Assembly (NCBI GenBank): GCA_024695285.1
Contig: JAILIM010000022.1
Coordinates: forward strand, 1-14,166
Source of the DNA: Bacteroidales bacterium
Lineage (GTDB): Bacteria > Bacteroidota > Bacteroidia > Bacteroidales > UBA932
Reading direction: 5' to 3'
Length of the DNA: 14,166 nt
Program-made: the position numbers and the translations under genes
Notes under the pieces: generated by a model
The model's input: only the letters and a program-made list of their open reading frames with translations
What the model was told of the DNA's origin: nothing
Databases searched by the model: none
Part shown: positions 5,641 through 11,858 of the stretch, piece by piece
Numbering within the stretch: position 1 is the first letter of the stretch
How the letters are laid out: each line of letters begins with the position of its first letter

Positions 5641-7872
5641 ATGGCAAAGAAGAAGGCAAAGAAAAACGCCGGATATGAATGGAGCTACAGCTCCTTCGGC
5701 GGCATTGTCCGCGTCAACGTACGCAACGGAGAAGACATCGCCCATCTGGGTGAACTCGACAAGAAACTCTGGACGGTCCTTAGCTGCCCCGTGAAGGGCC
5801 TCGAATTCGACGAAAAGACCCTGAAGATGCTCGACCTCGACGGCGACGGCAAGATCCGTGTCAACGAAGTCATCGCCGCCGCAAAGTGGCTGACGACCGT
5901 AATCAAAGACAAGGACCTGCTGATTAAGGGTGATTCCGTCCTGCCTCTGGATCAGATCAACACGGAGAACGAGGCCGGTGCGCAGCTCTGCAAGTCCGCC
6001 CGTCAGATACTCTCCAACCTCAAGCTGGATAAGGACGAGATATCCATCGACGACACCTCCGACAGCGTGGCCATCTTTGCCGAAACGGGCGCGAACGGCG
6101 ACGGCGTGATCACCGAAGCCTCCACCCCTGACGAAGCGCTCAAGGAGGTCATCCGCACCATCATCGCCTGCGCCGGCTCCGCAATGGACCGCAGCGGAGT
6201 GGAGGGCGTGACAGCAGAACTAATCGAGTCTTTCTACACCGCCCTTGCTGACTATTCCGCATGGCGCGCAGCCGGGACCCCCGACATCGCTCCTTACGGT
6301 GATGACACCCAGGCAGCCCTCGACGCCTGCAACGCCCTGAAAGACAAGGTGGCTGATTTCTTCATGCGCTGCAAGCTCATCGCCTTCGACGAGAACGCCG
6401 CGCCGGCGGTAGACGTGTCCGTGGACGCTATTAGCGCCATAAGCGCCGACAACCTTGCCGCCCGTGCAGAGGATATCGCCACATATCCGCTTGCCCGCCC
6501 GACTAAGGCCGGCATCATTCCTTTCGACGGCATCAACCCCGCATGGAAGGCCCGTTTCGACGCCCTCCGCGCCCTGGTCAAGTTCGAAAAGGAAGACGGA
6601 GTCGATGAGGCGGAGTGGAACGCCCTGCTGGGCAAGTTCGCCGCTTTCGAGGCCTGGAAGGCCGACAAGAAGGGCGACATCGTTGAGCCCCTGGGCATAG
6701 ATAAGGTGAATGAGCTCCTCAAGGCCGACGCCAAGCCGGAGCTGATCAAGCTGGTCGACGCCGACAAGGCCCTGGAGGCTGAAGCCAACTCCATCGATGA
6801 GGTCAACAAGCTCATGCACCTTTACCGCGACTTCTATAAGCTCCTGCGGAACTATGTGATATTCACCGATTTCTATTCCCCTGACCAGAAGGTGATGTCG
6901 GTGTTTGAATCCGGCAAGCTGTATATCGACGAGCGCTGCTGCCGCCTTTGCGTGCGCGTGGAGGATATGGGTCAGCATGCCGACATGGCCGGCCTCAGCG
7001 GAATGTTCCTCCTGTACTGCAAGTGCAAGGCACGCAGCGACGGCAGGACCATGGATATCGTGGCCGTGATGACCGACGGCAAGACCCGTAACCTGCGTCC
7101 CGGCACCAACGGCGTGTTCTACGACCGCGAGGGCCGCGACTATGACGCCACGATTGTGCGTGTGGTGGAGAATCCCATCAGCGTCAAGCAGGCTTTCTGG
7201 GCTCCTTACGTGAAGTTCTGGAACTTCGTGACCGGGCTTGTGAACAAGTCTGCTGCGGAGAAGGACCAAAAAGCTATGGCCGACCTTCAGTCAGGCGCTG
7301 AAGCCGCTCCCGCCGGCGCCGCCGAGAAGAAGGCCCCGTTCGACATTGCTCGATTCGCCGGCATATTCGCCGCCGTGGGCATGGCCGTCGGCGTGCTTGC
7401 AGCCGCCCTTGCGTGGATTATCGGAGGCATTGCCAAAACGCCCTGGTGGGGCATCCTGCTCATCCTGCTGGGCATCATGCTGCTGATTTCCGGTCCTTCC
7501 TGCTTCATCGCCTGGGGCAAGCTGCGCCGCCGCAACCTCGGCCCCGTGCTGAATGCGAACGGCTGGGCTATCAACTCCAACGTTATTGTGAACATTCCTT
7601 TCGGACGCACCCTGACGAGCGTTGCCAAGTTCCCCAAGCTCGATATCGACGATCCTTACAAGAAGCGCGTGCCGCTGTGGTGGAAGATACTCCGCTGTGT
7701 GCTTATCGTGGCGGTGATCGCATTTGGAGTGCTGTTCTTTACGGATAATCTGAAGTGCATCGGCCTTCCTTTCCATAAGGATAAACCGGCCGAGGAACTG
7801 GTGGAGGCTGCTGAAGAGGCACCAGCTGAAGCTCCGGCCGATACGGCTGAAATCCCTGAAGCCAACGAATAA
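5641..7872 (+). CDS. EF-hand protein with C-terminal transmembrane helices, function unknown
   Basis: A 743-residue protein that I do not recognise as a named family. It begins with a lysine-rich stretch and no signal peptide. Residues 65-76 (DLDGDGKIRVNE) form a canonical EF-hand calcium loop with Asp at 1, 3 and 5, Gly 6, Ile 8 and Glu 12. A degenerate second loop is ANGDGVI at 151-157. The middle is mostly alpha-helical. A Cys/His cluster (C433, C434, C437, H446, C460, C462) could bind metal or form disulfides. Hydrophobic segments at about 573-597, 602-626 and 683-701 are likely membrane helices, after which comes an acidic Ala/Pro/Glu-rich tail. The topology suggests a large cytosolic sensor-like part anchored in the inner membrane. 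It heads a tight operon with a GT4 enzyme. A calcium-sensing role is inferred. Confidence 0.75.
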   Translation: MAKKKAKKNAGYEWSYSSFGGIVRVNVRNGEDIAHLGELDKKLWTVLSCPVKGLEFDEKTLKMLDLDGDGKIRVNEVIAAAKWLTTVIKDKDLLIKGDSVLPLDQINTENEAGAQLCKSARQILSNLKLDKDEISIDDTSDSVAIFAETGANGDGVITEASTPDEALKEVIRTIIACAGSAMDRSGVEGVTAELIESFYTALADYSAWRAAGTPDIAPYGDDTQAALDACNALKDKVADFFMRCKLIAFDENAAPAVDVSVDAISAISADNLAARAEDIATYPLARPTKAGIIPFDGINPAWKARFDALRALVKFEKEDGVDEAEWNALLGKFAAFEAWKADKKGDIVEPLGIDKVNELLKADAKPELIKLVDADKALEAEANSIDEVNKLMHLYRDFYKLLRNYVIFTDFYSPDQKVMSVFESGKLYIDERCCRLCVRVEDMGQHADMAGLSGMFLLYCKCKARSDGRTMDIVAVMTDGKTRNLRPGTNGVFYDREGRDYDATIVRVVENPISVKQAFWAPYVKFWNFVTGLVNKSAAEKDQKAMADLQSGAEAAPAGAAEKKAPFDIARFAGIFAAVGMAVGVLAAALAWIIGGIAKTPWWGILLILLGIMLLISGPSCFIAWGKLRRRNLGPVLNANGWAINSNVIVNIPFGRTLTSVAKFPKLDIDDPYKKRVPLWWKILRCVLIVAVIAFGVLFFTDNLKCIGLPFHKDKPAEELVEAAEEAPAEAPADTAEIPEANE

Positions 7873-7874
7873 TC

Positions 7875-9080
7875 ATGGATATTAAAACCTTTACTTTCAA
7901 GAAGGAGCAGGCCACCGTCGGCCTGTTCAACGACTGCTTCCCGCCCGTCATGGACGGAGTGTCGGTCTGTATGGAGAACTACGCCAAGTGGCTCCAGAAG
8001 ATGGTCGGCGACGTCAAGGTGATAACGCCGACAGTACCTGGAGCAGACTACAGTAAGCTTGATTATCAGGTCCTTGACTACATCAGCGTGCCTGTACCCA
8101 AGCGCCACCCGTATGTGACCGGCATCGCCGAGATGGATCCCCGCTATCTTGCCCAGATAGCGAAACTCCGTTTTCGTATAGTCCACGCCCACTGTCCCTT
8201 TGCCAGCGGCTTGGCGGCCCAGCGTATCGCAAAGCTCCAGGGAATCCCCCTGGTGGCCACTTTCCATTCCAAGTACCGTGACGATTTTGCCAGGGTGCTT
8301 CCGAAGGTGATCGTGGATGCCATCATAAAGGTCATTATCGATTTCTATGAGAAGGCGGATCTCGTGTGGGTGCCGCAGGAATCGGTCATCGACGTGATAC
8401 GGGAATATGGCTACAAGGGCCCGGTGGAGGTCATGGACAACGGTTCCGACCTGGTGGCGGATTATCCGGAGAAGTACTTCGTGGATGCTCGTAACGCACT
8501 GGGAATCAAACCGGAAGAGTTCGTGATGCTCTTCGTTGGCCAGCATATCTGGGAAAAGAATCCCAGGCTGGTCATCGAAGGCCTGGCAAGGATGCCGGAC
8601 GTGCCTTTCCGTATGTTCTTCATCGGCACCGGCTATGCCGAGCAGGAGATGAAGGACCTTGTCACGGAAAAGGGGCTGGACAACAAGGTGACATTTGTTG
8701 GATCGCTGACCGACAGGGAGTTGCTGACCCGCTACTATGCGGCGTCGGACCTCTTCCTGTTCCCGTCGCTCTACGACAACGCGCCTCTTGTGGTGCGTGA
8801 GGCTGCTGCCCTCCACACCCCTTCCGTCATGGCGGCGGGCGCTACGGCTTCGAGCATCCTCACCGACGGCGACAACGGCTTCCTGGTCCAGAACGATCCG
8901 GCGGCGATGGAGGCGAAACTTCGCGAGCTGCTTGCCGATCCTGAGCGCGTCCACAGGGCCGGAGTGCAGGCGTCCAAGACCATAGTCCGTTCGTGGGAAG
9001 ACTGCGTCGGAGAGGCCCTGGACCGCTACAACAGGCTTCTTAGAGTAAGGAATCTTCCTCAAATAGAGAGAATTATATGA
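7875..9080 (+). CDS. Glycosyltransferase family 4 protein
   Basis: A 401-residue GT-B fold glycosyltransferase resembling GT4 enzymes that mannosylate or glucosylate lipids (PimB/MgtA-like). The N-terminal acceptor domain shows the glycine loop FNDCFPPVMDGVSV (about 18-31), then HAHCPF at 104-109 and TFHSKYRDDF. The donor domain has FVGQHIWEKNPRL from about 220, with K228 in the usual phosphate-contact position but the common GRL arginine replaced. The EX7E motif appears as D301-NAPLVVR-E309, with Asp in place of the first Glu. No signal or membrane segment is visible, so it is a cytosolic, possibly membrane-associated enzyme. It starts 2 bp after the EF-hand gene, and its stop overlaps the next start (ATGA). 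The sugar and acceptor cannot be told from sequence. Confidence 0.88.
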   Translation: MDIKTFTFKKEQATVGLFNDCFPPVMDGVSVCMENYAKWLQKMVGDVKVITPTVPGADYSKLDYQVLDYISVPVPKRHPYVTGIAEMDPRYLAQIAKLRFRIVHAHCPFASGLAAQRIAKLQGIPLVATFHSKYRDDFARVLPKVIVDAIIKVIIDFYEKADLVWVPQESVIDVIREYGYKGPVEVMDNGSDLVADYPEKYFVDARNALGIKPEEFVMLFVGQHIWEKNPRLVIEGLARMPDVPFRMFFIGTGYAEQEMKDLVTEKGLDNKVTFVGSLTDRELLTRYYAASDLFLFPSLYDNAPLVVREAAALHTPSVMAAGATASSILTDGDNGFLVQNDPAAMEAKLRELLADPERVHRAGVQASKTIVRSWEDCVGEALDRYNRLLRVRNLPQIERII

Positions 9081-9691
9081 AAAAGTTAGTATTTGTATTG
9101 ACCGTTATGGCAACTATTGCTGCTTCCTGCTGCAATGCCCCCGAGGCAAACCAGGACGCCGCCCGTGAGGCGGTCCTCCAGAATATCGCGAACCGCAAGA
9201 GCGTTCGCTCCTACACTTCCGAGCCCGTCAGCGACGCCGACATCGAGACTCTGCTGCGTGCGGCCATGGCCGCTCCTTCGGCGATGAACCGCCAGCCCTG
9301 GGAGTTCATTGTTCTTAACGACAGGGACACGCTTAACGCGCTGGCTTCCAAGCTCAAGTACGCCAAGATGCTGGAGCAGGCTCCTCTGGCCATCGTGGTT
9401 TGCGCTGAGACCATGCTGACGCTGCGTGACGGCGCTGTTGTCGAGAACATGTTCTGGGAGCACGACGCCTCCGCCGCTACGGAGAACCTGCTCCTGGCTG
9501 CCGAAGCCATCGGCCTCGGTGCCGTCTGGACGGCTGCTTCCGATCCCGAGCGTTCCGCCATCATCTGCGAGGCCCTCGGAATCACCGGCACAGTCAAGCC
9601 TCTGTGCGTAATCCCTATCGGGCATCCCGACGGCGAGACCCAGCCCAAGGACAAGTGGAAGCCGGAAAAGATCCACTATAACCGCTGGTAG
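9077..9691 (+). CDS. Nitroreductase family lipoprotein
   Basis: A 204-residue FMN-dependent nitroreductase-like protein. After an N-terminal signal, the domain begins with the family's FMN-contact motif RKSVRSYTSEPV, then AAMAAPSAMNRQPWEFIVL. The C-terminal half contains ATENLLLAAEAIGLGAVW and a VIPIGHP segment typical of the fold. Residues 1-18 (MKKLVFVLTVMATIAASC) form a lipoprotein signal peptide with a lipobox AASC, so C18 is the likely lipidated residue, although C19 is adjacent. The protein should therefore sit at the membrane facing the periplasm. That is unusual for an enzyme family that normally uses cytosolic NAD(P)H. The ATG overlaps the glycosyltransferase stop by 4 bp, and the stop overlaps the next GTG by 1 base, implying translational coupling. 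The substrate is unknown. Confidence 0.88.
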   Translation: MKKLVFVLTVMATIAASCCNAPEANQDAAREAVLQNIANRKSVRSYTSEPVSDADIETLLRAAMAAPSAMNRQPWEFIVLNDRDTLNALASKLKYAKMLEQAPLAIVVCAETMLTLRDGAVVENMFWEHDASAATENLLLAAEAIGLGAVWTAASDPERSAIICEALGITGTVKPLCVIPIGHPDGETQPKDKWKPEKIHYNRW

Positions 9692-10452
9692 TGAGAGTAC
9701 AGCTTTTCCAACAGGATATAGTCTGGGGCAATCCGGAGGCTAACCGCAGGCATCTCGACGAGGTGCTCGCGGAGTCTCCGGAAGCCGATTTGTTTGTCTT
9801 CCCCGAGATGTTCACGACGGGTTTCGCCACCGTTGAGGGCGCCGTCGTGGAGGAGAGCGACGGGCCGGTGCTTGAATGGATGAAGGACTGGGCCCGGAAG
9901 AAGGATGCGGCGATTGCCGGTAGCGTGGCGCTCCAGACGGGAGAGAAGTGCGCCAACAGGTTGTTCTTTGTGACGCCGGAGGGGCGGGTGGACAGTTTCG
10001 ACAAGCGTCACCTGTTCTATTTCGGCGGCGAGGGGACGCGCTTCGTGCCGGGGCGCAGCCGCGTGATCGTGGAGTTCAGGGGCGTGCGGTTCCTGCTGGC
10101 AGTGTGCTACGACCTGCGGTTTCCTGTCTGGATGCGGAACAGGGGTGATTACGACGCGATCCTTGTCGTGGCTAACTGGCCGGACGCCAGGGCGCTGGCC
10201 TGGAATACCTTGCTTCAGGCTCGTGCTATTGAGAATCAGTGCTATGTCCTGGGATGCAACCGTGTCGGGCAGGATCCGGCATGCAACTACACGGGATACA
10301 CCAAGATCGTCAATCCTTACGGAGAAATCCTTTCTACCGTTCCCGACCATCTCGAGGGCTTTGCCTCAGGCACCATCGACCTTCGATTCCTCAAAGCCTA
10401 CAGCCTCAATTTCCCCGTCCTCGAGAACGCCGATCCGTTCGAATTGAAGTAG
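9691..10452 (+). CDS. Nitrilase-family amidohydrolase, YafV-like omega-amidase candidate
   Basis: A 253-residue carbon-nitrogen hydrolase, matching the length of YafV-type omega-amidases (about 255), which hydrolyse 2-oxoglutaramate or 2-oxosuccinamate. The catalytic triad is visible: E39 in FVFPEMFTTGF, K105 in FDKRHLF and C139 in AVCYDLRFP. E114 in GGEGTRF lies where the family's extra glutamate is found. The NWPDARALAWNTLLQARAIE block is also typical. The start is GTG: it shares its first base with the upstream TAG stop, gives MRVQLFQQD, the usual beginning of the fold, and has no suitable upstream ATG. There is no signal peptide, so it is cytosolic. It is the last gene of the operon and is followed by the hairpin repeat. 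The family is secure; the exact substrate is inferred. Confidence 0.92.
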   Translation: MRVQLFQQDIVWGNPEANRRHLDEVLAESPEADLFVFPEMFTTGFATVEGAVVEESDGPVLEWMKDWARKKDAAIAGSVALQTGEKCANRLFFVTPEGRVDSFDKRHLFYFGGEGTRFVPGRSRVIVEFRGVRFLLAVCYDLRFPVWMRNRGDYDAILVVANWPDARALAWNTLLQARAIENQCYVLGCNRVGQDPACNYTGYTKIVNPYGEILSTVPDHLEGFASGTIDLRFLKAYSLNFPVLENADPFELK

Positions 10453-10470
10453 TCCGGTATTGTTGTTAAT

Positions 10471-10585
10471 GGGGTAGAGGTTGCAACCGCAAAACAGTGG
10501 CCGCCCATGGCCACTTGAATGGGAGGGGCCCACGAAGTGGGAGGGACGGAGCGAAGCGGAGGTTTTGCGGTGTAACCTCTACCCC
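10471..10585. repeat. Dispersed palindromic repeat, full copy 2
   Basis: Arms 10471-10495 and 10562-10585 form a 24-bp stem: 12 perfect pairs (GGGGTAGAGGTT with AACCTCTACCCC), three more including one G-T wobble, one bulged A at 10486, then 9 perfect pairs. Inside are two nested hairpins: 10496-10502 with 10509-10515 (AGTGGCC and GGCCACT around GCCCAT), and 10529-10533 with 10537-10541 (CCCAC and GTGGG around GAA). The whole would fold as a branched cruciform-like structure. Its left 40 bases recur at 323-362. It sits between the convergent amidase and S1/P1 nuclease genes and probably marks the end of both transcripts. No T run follows on either strand. Confidence 0.85.
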
Positions 10586-10595
10586 TAGAAAAAAT

Positions 10596-11372
10596 CTATT
10601 TGCCGAAGTACTGATTAAGGAGGCGGGCGAGGCGGTAGCCGGCGTCGCGAAGCTGGAGACGGACGATGTCGCGGGACTTTTCGATAGTGTCGGGATCGAG
10701 GTCGACGGTCTTCGGCGCATTAATCTCATAAATGGCCCAGCAACGGTCGCCGCATGCCCTTGCCCAGTCAAGCAGCGTGCCCTTGGCGATCTGGTTCCTC
10801 TTGCAGGCCCCGCAGTCGTCAAGCTGCGCGGCGAGTTCGTCCGGGCTCAGGTCCGGCCATAGCTGCTTGGGCATCTGGTCGTAAAGGCCGTGGAAGCTGC
10901 CGTACTCAGTGGCCCCGATCATGCATTTCCAGTTGTTGCGGATTCCCGGGAAATAGCAGTGGACGGGGCAGTGCATGTCACCGGCGAAGTGGATCAGCAT
11001 GCGGATATTCATCACGACGGCCGAGTCGGTCAGTTCCTTATAGTGGCTCAGATTGTAATCAACTATCTCCAGGGCATGGATGGCATCGCCCTTTGCCTGC
11101 CGTGCGTTAGGGTCGTAACGGTGATTGCCGTCAACGCTGAAAACGTGCCATGCCGTGGTGTAGGCAATTTCCTTATCCCTGCGGTGGCTGTCCATCCAGG
11201 TGGCGTCCTGCTTCAAGTCGTAGTCCATGTAACGGGCTATGTTGGCCTTGGTTTTTTCAGTGAGGTGCCGCTGGGCTACTGCGATGACGGCCTGATGGCC
11301 GTAATTGCCCCAGGCGGACAGGGAAAGACAGAAAACTGTCGCAAAAAGGAAGGAAATAACTGTTTTCTTCAT
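10596..11372 (-). CDS. S1/P1-type zinc-dependent nuclease, secreted
   Basis: A 258-residue member of the S1/P1 nuclease family, which cleaves single-stranded DNA and RNA using three zinc ions. The signal peptide MKKTVISFLFATVFCLSLSA (1-20) would be cut to expose Trp21, the N-terminal residue that binds zinc in this family. All nine expected ligands can be assigned by motif: W21 and H26 (WGNYGH), D61 (TWMD), H76 (AWHVF), H128, D132 and H138 (LIHFAGDMHCPVH), and H161 and D165 (FHGLYD). It is thus probably active and exported to the periplasm or beyond. Several extra cysteines suggest disulfides. The length is typical for bacterial members. It has its own promoter-like box at 11395-11402 and converges on the amidase operon. 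A role in nucleic-acid scavenging is inferred. Confidence 0.93.
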   Translation of the reverse strand: MKKTVISFLFATVFCLSLSAWGNYGHQAVIAVAQRHLTEKTKANIARYMDYDLKQDATWMDSHRRDKEIAYTTAWHVFSVDGNHRYDPNARQAKGDAIHALEIVDYNLSHYKELTDSAVVMNIRMLIHFAGDMHCPVHCYFPGIRNNWKCMIGATEYGSFHGLYDQMPKQLWPDLSPDELAAQLDDCGACKRNQIAKGTLLDWARACGDRCWAIYEINAPKTVDLDPDTIEKSRDIVRLQLRDAGYRLARLLNQYFGK

Positions 11373-11394
11373 GGATAAGTTGTTTTAGCGTCCT

Positions 11395-11402
11395 CAAAGA
11401 TA
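11395..11402 (-). promoter_or_regulatory. -7 promoter box for the S1/P1 nuclease gene
   Basis: Read on the minus strand this is TATCTTTG, matching TAnnTTTG, 22 bp before the ATG. A convincing -33 TTG is not visible. It lies just beside the -33 element of the divergent rpsO promoter. Confidence 0.5.
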
Positions 11403-11409
11403 GAAAATT

Positions 11410-11441
11410 TTTGAAAGAATAAAGTATTATTCTTATATTTG
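11410..11441 (+). promoter_or_regulatory. rpsO promoter
   Basis: TTTG at 11410-11413, a 20-bp spacer, then TATATTTG at 11434-11441. This is the best match in the window to the Bacteroidetes TTTG-N19/20-TAnnTTTG promoter. Initiation near 11446 would give a leader of about 55 bases before rpsO. Confidence 0.78.
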
Positions 11442-11451
11442 CAGGCTTTTT

Positions 11452-11471
11452 GGCCACGGTGGCCTCAAGGC
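11452..11471 (+). promoter_or_regulatory. Hairpin(s) in the rpsO leader, possible S15 control site
   Basis: GGCCA (11452-11456) can pair with TGGCC (11460-11464) around CGG. An alternative small stem, GCC (11462-11464) with GGC (11469-11471) around TCAA, shares bases with the first, so the two exclude each other. In many bacteria S15 represses its own mRNA through structured leaders. Such a role here is inference from position only. Confidence 0.35.
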
Positions 11472-11501
11472 ACAATAACCTTATAAATTTTTTGCACTAG
11501 T

Positions 11502-11777
11502 ATGGCTGAATATTTGGAGCCTTCAAAAAAGCAAGAGATTTTCGCGAAGTACGGGAAGTCCAATAAAGACACCGGCTCTCCTGAGAGTCAAGTTGCTCTA
11601 TTTTCCTACCGTATCGCTCACCTTACCGAGCACGTGAAGAAGAACAAGAAAGACGTGGTTACCCGTCGTAGTCTTCTCCGCCTCGTCGGTAAGCGCCGTC
11701 AGGTTTTGGATTACCTCCAGAAAGTTGACATCGAGAGATACAGGGACATCATCAAGAAGCTTGGTCTTCGTCGATAG
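11502..11777 (+). CDS. rpsO: 30S ribosomal protein S15
   Basis: The 91-residue S15 protein, which binds the three-way junction of the 16S rRNA central domain early in small-subunit assembly. It is close to the 89 residues of the E. coli protein. The family pattern is clear: [22 protein letters not shown] at about 23-44, then [18 protein letters not shown] at about 55-72, with a basic [11 protein letters not shown] end. The ATG at 11502 gives the expected N-terminus. A strong promoter and short structured leader precede it, and an intrinsic terminator lies 19 bp after its stop, before pnp, an arrangement like the E. coli rpsO-pnp locus. Confidence 0.98.
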   Translation: MAEYLEPSKKQEIFAKYGKSNKDTGSPESQVALFSYRIAHLTEHVKKNKKDVVTRRSLLRLVGKRRQVLDYLQKVDIERYRDIIKKLGLRR

Positions 11778-11796
11778 AACAATAGGAAAATTTATG

Positions 11797-11830
11797 GGGT
11801 GGCTCCCAACGGGGGAGCCATCCTTTTTTT
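11797..11830 (+). terminator. Intrinsic terminator between rpsO and pnp
   Basis: An 11-bp stem pairs 11797-11807 with 11813-11823 (one G-T wobble, GTGGCTCCC with GGGAGCCAT at its centre) around the loop AACGG and runs straight into seven T residues at 11824-11830. This is a textbook rho-independent terminator. Since no promoter box is obvious in the 28 bp before pnp, pnp is probably expressed by read-through, which would set its level relative to rpsO. Confidence 0.92.
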
Positions 11831-11858
11831 GGAAGAAAGACGTAACGAAAACAGTAAA

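Noticed and set aside
6220..7269. A 349-codon minus-strand frame inside the EF-hand gene
   Set aside because: No domain or independent promoter is seen. The plus strand has a perfect EF-hand motif, promoter and operon context.
7656..9062. A 468-codon open frame on the minus strand, antisense to the glycosyltransferase
   Set aside because: The plus-strand genes here have clear family motifs. The antisense frame has no recognisable domain and arises from GC-biased codon positions in the sense genes.
10453..10595. The copy 2 hairpin as a standard intrinsic terminator
   Set aside because: No T run follows the stem on either strand; on the minus strand the T run precedes the stem. A termination role remains possible but not by the usual signature.
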